DNA of 19,145 bases from contig CAMJTZ010000022.1 of the NCBI GenBank assembly GCA_946408865.1, positions 1 through 19,145 on the forward strand, in the 5' to 3' direction. Origin of the DNA: an uncultured Clostridia bacterium (lineage in GTDB: Bacteria > Bacillota_A > Clostridia > Christensenellales > Aristaeellaceae). Below the pieces are notes generated by a model. That model was not told where the DNA came from, ran no database searches, and saw nothing but the letters and a program-made list of their open reading frames with translations. A program made the position numbers and the translations under genes. Numbering within the stretch: the stretch's first letter is position 1; the number at the start of each line of letters is the position of its first letter. Of the stretch, positions 1 through 6,675 are shown piece by piece.

Positions 1-5
1 CACAT
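1..5 (-). CDS. Possible first codon of the next gene (perhaps atpB), cut by the left edge
   Basis: On the minus strand, 14 bases after the stop of the AtpI-like gene, an ATG lies at 5-3 behind a purine-rich GAAGG about nine bases upstream. AtpI genes usually precede atpB (F0 subunit a), so this may be its start. Only one codon is visible, so the identity is inference from gene order. Confidence 0.3.
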
Positions 6-19
6 CCGGCGCCGCCTTC

Positions 20-457
20 TCAGTCAATCAGATCACTTCCTTCCGTATCCGGAGCATCCGGGGTCTTCGCGCCGCGCTTCCGGTCGATCATAGGCCGGAA
101 CATCAGCCCGATCCGCGGAAACAGCAGCGGAATTACCGTTGCGTAAACATTTGTGTGAAACACGCCGATCAGCAGGGCGCAAAGCCCGCCCATTCCGATC
201 AGGCGCAGTCCGGCAGACGCTTTCACCCGTTTGGCTGCCTCCTCCGGCTTTCCTGAGGAAACCGCCTTGCTGACGGTAACCGCCAGCACAAGGAAGCTGC
301 CGACGGCCGCCGCCGCGCCGCCCAGGTTTCCGAGCAGCACTGACAGGTTCCACTGACGGATGATCAGAAAAACCGCCTGCATCAGAACGCTCAGCAGAAC
401 GACCCAAAAAGCGATATAGCCGGTCTCTTTTTTCACCGCGGGATCTATCTTCGACAC
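20..457 (-). CDS. atpI: ATP synthase subunit I (AtpI-like) membrane protein
   Basis: A small membrane protein of 145 residues with about four hydrophobic segments arranged as two hairpins. The second pair ends in IPLLFPRIGL followed by an RP motif, which is typical of the AtpI proteins found in Clostridia at the head of F1F0 ATP synthase operons. AtpI is thought to help assemble the c-ring and perhaps handle magnesium; it is not a catalytic subunit. I start it at a GTG at 457 because GGGAGGG at 465-471 lies seven bases upstream. A GTG at 478 in the same frame has no ribosome binding site. The tail is charged and acidic. The family call rests on pattern and hydrophobicity. It would be confirmed if atpB lies just beyond the left edge. 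Confidence 0.72.
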   Translation of the reverse strand: MSKIDPAVKKETGYIAFWVVLLSVLMQAVFLIIRQWNLSVLLGNLGGAAAAVGSFLVLAVTVSKAVSSGKPEEAAKRVKASAGLRLIGMGGLCALLIGVFHTNVYATVIPLLFPRIGLMFRPMIDRKRGAKTPDAPDTEGSDLID

Positions 458-464
458 CGGCTTT

Positions 465-471
465 CCCTCCC
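465..471 (-). promoter_or_regulatory. Ribosome binding site that fixes the atpI GTG start
   Basis: GGGAGGG on the minus strand lies seven bases before the GTG at 457 and inside any longer reading from 478. It therefore favours the shorter start. Confidence 0.55.
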
Positions 472-489
472 GAATCACAACTAAACATT

Positions 490-518
490 AATATATCAAA
501 TTCAGCGTTTTTTTGCAA
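490..518 (-). promoter_or_regulatory. Sigma-A-type promoter for atpI
   Basis: On the minus strand, TTGCAA (518-513), a 17-base spacer, then TATATT (495-490). Transcription would begin near 483, about 25 bases before the GTG at 457, which fits a short leader. Confidence 0.5.
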
Positions 519-563
519 TGTTTCCCGGGCGGATTTTCAGAAAATGCCGTATCCAAAAAAGTA

Positions 564-592
564 TGGTCATGCAGCCCGTTTTGCTGTAGAAT
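564..592 (+). promoter_or_regulatory. Candidate promoter for the zinc-finger membrane protein
   Basis: TGGTCA (564-569), 17 bases, TAGAAT (587-592). Each box matches consensus only partly. It sits about 45 bases before the start codon at 639. Confidence 0.35.
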
Positions 593-638
593 AAAGGAGT
601 ATCTGTTTGCAGTTATTTTAACTGAAGGAGTACGGAAA

Positions 639-1757
639 ATGGCAAAACTGGTCATGGGCTACTGGGACTGTCCTGTCTGCGGCAGCAAGGAAATCCGCGG
701 CGATATCACCAACTGTCCTTCCTGCGGCCGTGCCCGCGGGGATGTGAAATTCTATGTCAAGGGTTATGAAGGGGAATCCCTGCGCGCGGAAGAGATGAAT
801 CAGTTTGAGCAGCTGAGCGATCAGAAAGCACAGGAGATGGGCAGCAATCCCGACTGGTACTGTTCCTTCTGCAATTCCCTGAACAGCGACAACGCCCAGA
901 CCTGCGGAAACTGCGGCGCCACCCGCGCCGATTCCGAAGCCAACTATTTTGACAGACTGAAAAAGCGGCAGGAACAGGAAGCCGCCGAGCTTGCGGCCCA
1001 GCCGAAAGTTTCCTCCGGGGCGCAGAAGCGTTCGCGCCGTCCTCTGCTGATCATTGCTGCCATCGTGCTGGCAATCATCGGCATTGTCGTCTGGCTGAAC
1101 GGCAACAAAACCGCAGGCGATCTGAAAGTCACCGCGCTGGACTGGACCCGGGTCATCCAGATCGAGGCCAACAAGCAGTACAGCGAGTCCGACTGGTCCA
1201 TGCCGCAAGGCGCGGAACTGGTTGAATCAAAGCGGGAAATCTCCGGCTACCGGCAGGTTTTTGACCACTATGAAGACGTTCCGGTCCAGCGTTCCCGCCA
1301 GGTGTACGACCATGATGAATACACCCTGAAGGACAACGGAAACGGCACCTTCACCCAGGTGGCGCACCCGGTCTACCGCACCGAATACTATACCGAGACG
1401 GAACAGCGCGCTGTCACCCGGCCGGAGCCGGTTTATGACACGAAATACTATTACACCATCTGGCGCTGGAAGCCGGAACGCGAAGTGACCGCTTCCGGCA
1501 CAGACCACAACGCCGCCTGGCCGGAATTCACGCTGGCGGAAAATGAGCGCGAAGGGACGCGCACGGAGTATTACCGTTTCACCGTGGAACACACGAAAAA
1601 GCAAAGCGCTCCGGAAACCTACTCCCTCGCCGAAAGCGAATGGGCAAAGATCAATGTGGGCGACCAGATTTTCATCACCGCGAAGCGCTCGGGAGCGGAT
1701 CCCTATATTTCCGATGAAAAGGGCAACAAACTTGTGGATATCCGGAAAGTCAAATAA
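639..1757 (+). CDS. Membrane protein with two RanBP2-like zinc fingers
   Basis: A protein of 372 residues with a cytoplasmic zinc-binding head, one membrane helix and a large outer domain. The first finger uses C11, C14, C26 and C29. The second, C75, C78, C89 and C92, has the RanBP2 pattern W-x-C-x2-C-x3-N-x6-C-x2-C exactly. A Lys/Glu-rich linker leads to a hydrophobic helix at about 135-153. The outer region (about 165-330) is rich in Tyr, Asp and Glu, with repeated RQVYD or PVYDTKYYY-like strings and a tryptophan-rich segment (YYYTIWRWKP). I know the second part only as a conserved bacterial domain without assigned function. The ATG at 639 is chosen because GAAGGAG at 623-629 precedes it; an upstream in-frame extension to 513 has no ribosome site and no domain. 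RanBP2 fingers bind single-stranded RNA or ubiquitin in eukaryotes; the ligand here is unknown. Convergent with luxS, 21 bases apart, with no clear terminator between. Confidence 0.75.
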   Translation: MAKLVMGYWDCPVCGSKEIRGDITNCPSCGRARGDVKFYVKGYEGESLRAEEMNQFEQLSDQKAQEMGSNPDWYCSFCNSLNSDNAQTCGNCGATRADSEANYFDRLKKRQEQEAAELAAQPKVSSGAQKRSRRPLLIIAAIVLAIIGIVVWLNGNKTAGDLKVTALDWTRVIQIEANKQYSESDWSMPQGAELVESKREISGYRQVFDHYEDVPVQRSRQVYDHDEYTLKDNGNGTFTQVAHPVYRTEYYTETEQRAVTRPEPVYDTKYYYTIWRWKPEREVTASGTDHNAAWPEFTLAENEREGTRTEYYRFTVEHTKKQSAPETYSLAESEWAKINVGDQIFITAKRSGADPYISDEKGNKLVDIRKVK

Positions 1758-1778
1758 GAACAGGATGAAAGAAAGCGC

Positions 1779-2306
1779 TTACGAATCAAAGAACTGCTGG
1801 CCGTCCTCCAGCTGCAGCCTTTCCGCCTTCGGATATTCAAACAGGATACTTCTGCCGGTGTTTTCCTCAAGGTATTCCACGAACTTCGCTGCTTCCCATC
1901 TGGCCATCGGCAGATCGTGCATCAGGTATTTTCCGCAGTTTTCCGGCGTCGCGCCGGGCACTTCTCCTTCGTAACGGCTCATATACCGAAAGGACTCCAG
2001 AATAATCGGATACATGTCAGACGCAGCAGGGCGGCCCTTCACAATGATGTAAAAACCCGTGAGGCACCCCATCGGTCCCCAGTAAATCAATCTGTCCTTC
2101 CATTCGTCATGGTTCCGCAGATAGGTCGCGACCACATGCTCCATCGTGTGCATGGCGGCCGGATCAACGGACGGTTCCCGGTTCGGCTTCTTCAGCCGCA
2201 CGTCAAAGGTCGTGACCGTTTCCGTGCCCAGCGTGTCGACCCGGCTTTCAAAAATTCCCGGAACAATCCGGGTATGGTCTACGGAAAAACTTGGAATCAT
2301 TTTCAT
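1779..2306 (-). CDS. luxS: S-ribosylhomocysteine lyase LuxS
   Basis: LuxS cleaves S-ribosylhomocysteine to homocysteine and DPD, the precursor of autoinducer 2, in the activated methyl cycle. The metal-binding HxxEH motif is present as H53, E56 and H57. The catalytic cysteine lies in GPMGCLTGF (C81), and the third metal ligand in NCGKYLMHDL (C124). The sequence runs collinearly with known LuxS from an early SFSVDHT motif. At 175 residues it is slightly longer than the roughly 157-residue Bacillus protein, mainly at the C-terminus. GGGGAG just upstream supports the start. It lies 32 bases behind the HAD gene and has no promoter of its own that I can see, so the two are probably co-transcribed. 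No nucleosidase (pfs/mtn), which makes its substrate, is in the window. Confidence 0.97.
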   Translation of the reverse strand: MKMIPSFSVDHTRIVPGIFESRVDTLGTETVTTFDVRLKKPNREPSVDPAAMHTMEHVVATYLRNHDEWKDRLIYWGPMGCLTGFYIIVKGRPAASDMYPIILESFRYMSRYEGEVPGATPENCGKYLMHDLPMARWEAAKFVEYLEENTGRSILFEYPKAERLQLEDGQQFFDS

Positions 2307-2338
2307 GGCAGTTTTCTCCCCCTGTTTTTTCTGTATGG

Positions 2339-3103
2339 TTACTTCAGAATATGTTCCTCCAGCCAGGCCGCCACGCCATCCTCTTCATTGGTCAGCGTGA
2401 TTTCATCCGCCGCTTCAAGCACTTCCGGCACTGCGTTGCCCACCGCAATCCCTTTCCCGCACATTTCCAGCATCTCCAGATCATTGCGGTCGTCCCCGAA
2501 GGCAGCGATGTCTTTCAGCGGAATCCATTCCGCCCCTGCCACAGCCCGGACAGCCACCGTCTTGCCGGTGTCTGCCGGCAGGAATGCGTACCATTTTTCT
2601 CCCCGGTAACACTGCAGGCGGCTGTTCGTCCTCTCGGATATTTCCCTTGCAGCAGTCTCTTCCGGCAGCTCCGCAACAATCTTGTTCGCGCGAAGCTCCA
2701 GCGGTGCGGAATAATCACAGTAGACCGCCTTATGCAGCTTTTCCGATTCAGCGATATGCCTGCTGTTCCAGTAGACGGTTTTTCCGCAGGCGACAGTAAT
2801 CTCAGCCACGGGAAACGCCTGCAGGAGCTCCTGTACAATCCGGTTTGTGTCCGGCACGGAGAAGGAACTGGAATAAATGCATTTCTCCCCGGAATGAACC
2901 AGCGTGCCGTCTGTGGTGATCTCGTAATCCGGCTGCAGCTGATCGATATACTTTTCAGCGCCGATCCAGTACCTGGCCGTTGCGATGGCAAACCGGATTC
3001 CCTTTGTCCTGCAGTCCGTCAGCGTCCGGAGCGTCCGCTCCGAAACGGTTCCGTCCTGCCGCAGCAGGGTATGGTCCAGGTCGGTCAGTATCATCCGGAT
3101 CAT
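2339..3103 (-). CDS. HAD-superfamily hydrolase, Cof type
   Basis: A 254-residue haloacid-dehalogenase-fold phosphatase of the Cof/YbjI group, cytoplasmic. Motif I is LTDLDHT, with nucleophile D8 and acid/base D10. The metal-binding motif is FGDDRNDLEML (about 202-212). The middle part forms the C2-type cap. Family members act on sugar phosphates, flavin or pyridoxal phosphates; the sequence does not tell which. I use the ATG at 3103 because GGAAGGTGG lies just upstream and the DxD motif then sits at the usual distance from the N-terminus. A longer in-frame start at 3154 has no ribosome binding site. It is the first gene of a likely two-gene unit with luxS. A link to DPD or AI-2 phosphate metabolism is tempting but is only inference from position. 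Confidence 0.88.
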   Translation of the reverse strand: MIRMILTDLDHTLLRQDGTVSERTLRTLTDCRTKGIRFAIATARYWIGAEKYIDQLQPDYEITTDGTLVHSGEKCIYSSSFSVPDTNRIVQELLQAFPVAEITVACGKTVYWNSRHIAESEKLHKAVYCDYSAPLELRANKIVAELPEETAAREISERTNSRLQCYRGEKWYAFLPADTGKTVAVRAVAGAEWIPLKDIAAFGDDRNDLEMLEMCGKGIAVGNAVPEVLEAADEITLTNEEDGVAAWLEEHILK

Positions 3104-3171
3104 AAAGTTTCCACCTTCCGTATTGAATCCGCTGCCCGGTGCATCGTCTTTCATTTTTCTGTCAGCATGTA

Positions 3172-3200
3172 ACTATAGCACAGTTTTCTGCATTTTTCCA
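3172..3200 (-). promoter_or_regulatory. Extended -10 promoter for the HAD-luxS unit
   Basis: On the minus strand, TGGAAA (3200-3195), a 17-base spacer ending in TGC, then TATAGT (3177-3172). The TGn just before the -10 box makes an extended -10 element. The leader before the HAD start would be about 60 bases. Confidence 0.5.
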
Positions 3201-3223
3201 TATAACTTTCCGCTTTCCGGCCG

Positions 3224-3275
3224 ATAAAAAACCGGTCCGGCTGTTCAGCACAGCCGGATCAGAAAAGCGGTTTTC
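3224..3275 (-). terminator. Intrinsic terminator after the alarmone-hydrolase/kinase gene
   Basis: The inner stem CCGGCTGT/ACAGCCGG (3237-3257, five-base loop) is perfect. An outer AAAACCG/CGGTTTT pairing surrounds it, and a run of six T follows on the minus strand. It lies directly behind the stop codon at 3276. Confidence 0.65.
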
Positions 3276-4760
3276 TTATATCTGATACGTCAGGGTATCC
3301 AGTTTGTCCGTCAGTTCCCTGATTCTTTCCAGGCAGTAGCCGATTTCCTTCTGCACGCTTTCCGTCTGCTCTTTTCCGCTCCTGATTTTCCGGATCTTCC
3401 GCGCGAACCCGATGAGTGCAGCCTTATCGGTAACCTCCCGGAGTTTTGCCTCGTCCTCTGTTCCAAGATAATTCCGCAGGAAACATTCAAAGAATTCCCT
3501 GGCGGTCAGATAGGAGAAGCCCATAAACTTTTCAACGACGGCCGGATCGTCTTCTCCCAGGATCACGTAGAAATAATACAGGTCGCTGAGTTCCGCGATG
3601 GGATGTCCTCTCGAAACCCGGTCCATGTCGATCAGGAGAGGTTCTCCTTTCTGCAGGAATACGTTCCCCGTATGAAAATCGCCGTGAACCAGATGGTTTG
3701 TTCCGGGAAGCGCGTCAATCAGCTTCAGGCATTTGTTGGCAAGAGCTTCGTCGTGATATCCGAGGCCGCCCTGGACATAATTCCGAAGTCTGTCCCGTAC
3801 GTCCGGAAAATCCTTTTCATCGGCGGTCTCGGCGTTGTGTATCGCATGCGCCAGGTTCGCCATAATTTTTGCATAGGCGTCCACCTGCCCGGGAGAGCGA
3901 GAGATGCATTTGGAGATCGTTTCGGACTCCACCAGCTCATACATGGCTCCGTATCGGTTTCCGACGGACACAATACCGAAAGAAATCGCAGTCGGAACGC
4001 CGAGGATAAAGGCACTCCGGCTCAGGGCGATTTCCCGCTCCACATCCCGGTAGGTATTGTTCTGATTGAATACCTTGATCACCAGTTCATCGTTGTAACG
4101 GTACACGTCGCCTTTGGCGCCCCGGCCGATGAGTTTGCATCCTTCAACGGAAACTTCCCTGTACTTCCTGTATCTGGCTTTCTCAGAGTCAAAGGTTCCG
4201 GGCCAGATAAAGTTAATATGCTTGATGAGTTCCTTGAAAGCCCCGGTTTTGTTGAGAGAAAGCTCCAGCATTTCCGCAATGCTCTGATAATACCATTTCT
4301 GCATATCGGGATCGCTCTGGTGAAATTTCTCCCACATTGCTTCGCCATATTCAGAATACATGCCCGCCAGAGAGCGGATATTCGCAAGCTTATCCGCAAG
4401 CCAGAGCATTTTTACGCCGATATCCTCAGCGCTTTTCAGCAGGCGAAGCGTACCTTCCTTGCGGCGCTTCCACGTCGCGCCGGGTTCCTCGTCCGGATAT
4501 TCCTCCTCCGATTCAGAGGACACCAGCATCGCCACCCGCGGGCCGAAGCGTTTCTCAATCTCCGGAAGCGTTCCGTCTGTATCCTCCACGATATCATGCA
4601 GGATGCCGGCCGTTATGACCTCAATGTCATCCGTTAAAGTGGACAGGATCTGTGCCACCTCCAGCGGATGAAGGATATACGGCGTGTCCCCGAATTTACG
4701 CACTTTCCCCTGGTGCAGCACGGTCGCGTAGATAATAGCTTCTTCCAGTATGTTCATCAT
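3276..4760 (-). CDS. Fusion of MESH1/SpoT-like HD alarmone hydrolase and APH-like kinase
   Basis: A 494-residue cytoplasmic protein with two enzyme domains. Residues about 5-135 match the metal-dependent HD hydrolase of MESH1 and SpoT. PYILHP gives H31, LHDIVEDT gives H55, D56, E59 and D60, and LADKLANIR gives D123, so the metal site and the acidic pair look complete. There is no alarmone synthetase or TGS/ACT region. After a linker (about 135-205) comes a protein-kinase-like fold of the aminoglycoside phosphotransferase type, close to the family catalogued as TIGR02172. It has a glycine loop IGRGAKGDVYR (211-221), lysine K229, the Brenner motif HGDFHTGN (359-366, D361 catalytic) and metal-binding IDMD (377-380). 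Expected activities are hydrolysis of (p)ppGpp or a related nucleotide, and phosphorylation of an unknown small molecule or protein. Two adjacent ATGs (4760, 4757) are possible starts; the ribosome site is weak. It is divergent from the VanX-like gene. Confidence 0.85.
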   Translation of the reverse strand: MMNILEEAIIYATVLHQGKVRKFGDTPYILHPLEVAQILSTLTDDIEVITAGILHDIVEDTDGTLPEIEKRFGPRVAMLVSSESEEEYPDEEPGATWKRRKEGTLRLLKSAEDIGVKMLWLADKLANIRSLAGMYSEYGEAMWEKFHQSDPDMQKWYYQSIAEMLELSLNKTGAFKELIKHINFIWPGTFDSEKARYRKYREVSVEGCKLIGRGAKGDVYRYNDELVIKVFNQNNTYRDVEREIALSRSAFILGVPTAISFGIVSVGNRYGAMYELVESETISKCISRSPGQVDAYAKIMANLAHAIHNAETADEKDFPDVRDRLRNYVQGGLGYHDEALANKCLKLIDALPGTNHLVHGDFHTGNVFLQKGEPLLIDMDRVSRGHPIAELSDLYYFYVILGEDDPAVVEKFMGFSYLTAREFFECFLRNYLGTEDEAKLREVTDKAALIGFARKIRKIRSGKEQTESVQKEIGYCLERIRELTDKLDTLTYQI

Positions 4761-4821
4761 CGTCTTGTTTCTGCCTTTACTGCTTATTCATTTTTCCTGT
4801 TTTTGTCCGTTTTCACCGAAT

Positions 4822-4830
4822 ATTGTATCA
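4822..4830 (-). promoter_or_regulatory. Extended -10 element for the HD/kinase fusion gene
   Basis: On the minus strand, TGATACAAT fits a TGn-TACAAT extended -10. No good -35 box lies at 16-18 bases. The leader would be about 55 bases. Confidence 0.35.
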
Positions 4831-4912
4831 GATCTGAAAGAGAAAATCACTGAAAACTTTCCGGACGGAAAAAAGTTTTGCGGCCGAACCTTCGGCGCAG
4901 CCGCGGAACGGA

Positions 4913-4941
4913 TTGAAAAAGCGGGCTGAATGAGGTAAAAT
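4913..4941 (+). promoter_or_regulatory. Promoter for the VanX-like dipeptidase
   Basis: TTGAAA (4913-4918), 17 bases, TAAAAT (4936-4941). It sits some 35 bases before the start codon, followed by AAGGGAGGA at 4962-4970. Confidence 0.6.
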
Positions 4942-4976
4942 ATCCGTCGTATCTTTCAGAAAAGGGAGGACTGAAG

Positions 4977-5690
4977 ATGAATAGAATTCTCATTTTCGCT
5001 TTGCTCATTGCCCTGTTTTCCTGCGGAGTTTCCGCCTGTGCCGCGGATGAAGTGATCCTGTCGGACGACGCTTCGGATTTTGTGCTGCTCACCGATGTGG
5101 TGCCGGATGCAATTCTGGAGATCCGCTACTACTCAACCTACAACTTCGTGGGCGACCGGATCGACGGGTACGAAGAGCCCCTGGCTTTCCTGACAAAGGA
5201 AGCCGCCGCCGCACTGAAGGAAGTCAGCGACGAGCTGATGGCGAAGGGCTACCGGCTGAAGATTTATGATGCCTACCGTCCGCAGAAAGCCGTCACCCAC
5301 TTTATGAAATGGGCGCTGGATCCGGATGACGCCCGGATGAAGGAATACTTCTATCCGGAGCTTGAAAAGGATGTACTGTTCCCGCAGGGCTATATTGCGG
5401 AGCATTCCGGTCACAGCCGGGGCAGCACCGTTGACCTGACACTGTTTGACATGGCCACGGAAAAGGAAGCGGACATGGGCGGCACGTTTGACTATTTCGG
5501 CCGGCTGAGCCATCCCGACTATAAGGACATTACCGATGAGCAGTACGCCAACCGCATGATCCTCCGGGAGGCAATGATGGCCCACGGATTTAAGCCGCTG
5601 GCTGAGGAATGGTGGCATTTCACCCTGAAGGATGAGCCATACCCCAATACGTACTTTACCTTCCCGGTTAACAGCAGTTCCCTGAAATAA
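4977..5690 (+). CDS. Exported D-Ala-D-Ala dipeptidase, VanX/DdpX-like (peptidase M15D)
   Basis: A zinc dipeptidase of 237 residues, expected to split D-alanyl-D-alanine. Motifs of the VanX family are all present: YDAYRP with R101 (transition-state arginine), SGHSRGSTVD with zinc ligands H146 and D153, and EWWHF with catalytic E211 and zinc ligand H214. The first 23 residues form a signal peptide. VSAC at 18-21 could be a lipobox with C21 lipidated, though cleavage by signal peptidase I after residue 22 or 23 is also possible. Enzymes that confer glycopeptide resistance are cytoplasmic and lie with vanH and vanA. This one is exported and has no such neighbours, so a role in cell-wall fragment recycling or D-Ala scavenging is more likely. 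AAGGGAGGA upstream supports the start. It is a single-gene unit with its own promoter and terminator. Confidence 0.92.
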   Translation: MNRILIFALLIALFSCGVSACAADEVILSDDASDFVLLTDVVPDAILEIRYYSTYNFVGDRIDGYEEPLAFLTKEAAAALKEVSDELMAKGYRLKIYDAYRPQKAVTHFMKWALDPDDARMKEYFYPELEKDVLFPQGYIAEHSGHSRGSTVDLTLFDMATEKEADMGGTFDYFGRLSHPDYKDITDEQYANRMILREAMMAHGFKPLAEEWWHFTLKDEPYPNTYFTFPVNSSSLK

Positions 5691-5695
5691 CGCAG

Positions 5696-5742
5696 AACGG
5701 ATCCCGTCGGACGGCGGGATCCGTTCTTTGTATTTATTTTTC
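5696..5742 (+). terminator. Intrinsic terminator after the VanX-like gene
   Basis: A perfect 11-bp stem, AACGGATCCCG (5696-5706) with CGGGATCCGTT (5715-5725), has an eight-base loop and is followed by a T-rich tract to 5742. The T tract is on the plus side only, so it serves the dipeptidase gene. The minus-strand channel gene ends inside it at 5734. Confidence 0.85.
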
Positions 5743-6654
5743 CGGAAGAGGAGGTTCTCCGGCTTCCTGTCCTTTTTCCGGGAGCTCCGTATCTTCCTCG
5801 GGATGAATCTTTTTCATTTCACCGTAGAAGTTCACGATAATGGATGTAATCAGCGCCACCACCACGATTCCGTATATGCCCAGAATGACGGAAAGGATTC
5901 TTCCGATCACGGACGTCGCGGTCATATCTCCGAAACCGATCGTGGTCACAACCGCGAAACAGTACCAGAGGGCGTCCCCAAAATTGGAAAAACCGGGATC
6001 CATGTACATCAGCATCCAGGAAAAGGAAAGAATCAGCAGCACGAGGCCGGATATAATCTCCGCGGCGTAGGTCTGCCGCACGATATCCCGCAGCAGATCC
6101 AGCCGCAAACGCGCGAAAGTCACCCTCATGATCCGGCCAAAGCTTCTGAAAGCCATCATAAGCATGATGACCACAGCAAAGGAAAGCGGCAACGCCGCAT
6201 CCTTGACAAACCAGATCCCGATGCTGAAATACAGAATCAGCACGACAATTGCGCTATTCAGCACAATCATGTACCATCTGCGTTTTCGCAGAAGAGAAAG
6301 AATCCGGCCCGGGATCAGCGAGCACAGAAAAATCACGCCAGCAACCAGCCACGCCGTCGGGGAGAGCGGATAAAAGTACAGCACCACGGAACAGCCCAGG
6401 AAAACGGCTGCTGAAACAAAATCCACCTTCCTCCGCAGGGAAATCTGATACCTGTACCGCCCTGCGATCGCCCGGAAAAGCGTCGCCATCGCCAGAAAGA
6501 AAAACTCCAGCATCATCAGCGCGAAAATTCCGATCGGACTTCCCGGTTCCATTGCTGAAACAAAAGCGAGACCGCCAGGGATCATCAGCAGGGAAAAGAA
6601 CATCTCCAGAACGGTAAAAAGTCCCATTCCCCTTCTCGGTTTTCTTTTTTTCAT
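5734..6654 (-). CDS. Potassium channel with S4-like segment
   Basis: A 306-residue membrane protein. The pore is clear: a pore helix followed by the selectivity filter TTIGFGD (237-243), flanked by an S5 helix at about 199-217 and an S6 helix at about 253-277. Five or six further hydrophobic segments lie before it. A stretch with spaced arginines (R170, R174, R177, R182, R184) sits where the S4 voltage sensor or S4-S5 linker would be, although the spacing is not a clean every-third-residue repeat. After S6 there are only about 30 acidic residues, so there is no RCK/TrkA-N ligand-binding domain. AGGAG lies eight bases before the ATG. Probably the last gene of the run starting at mrfA, 21 bases behind its neighbour. 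Whether it is voltage gated cannot be told from sequence. Confidence 0.85.
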   Translation of the reverse strand: MKKRKPRRGMGLFTVLEMFFSLLMIPGGLAFVSAMEPGSPIGIFALMMLEFFFLAMATLFRAIAGRYRYQISLRRKVDFVSAAVFLGCSVVLYFYPLSPTAWLVAGVIFLCSLIPGRILSLLRKRRWYMIVLNSAIVVLILYFSIGIWFVKDAALPLSFAVVIMLMMAFRSFGRIMRVTFARLRLDLLRDIVRQTYAAEIISGLVLLILSFSWMLMYMDPGFSNFGDALWYCFAVVTTIGFGDMTATSVIGRILSVILGIYGIVVVALITSIIVNFYGEMKKIHPEEDTELPEKGQEAGEPPLPEK

Positions 6655-6675
6655 CCGTCTGCTCCTGCTTTCCGG

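Noticed and set aside
4977..5690. Glycopeptide-resistance gene vanX
   Set aside because: The motifs fit the family, but there is a signal peptide and no vanH, vanA, vanR or vanS nearby. A resistance role is not supported.
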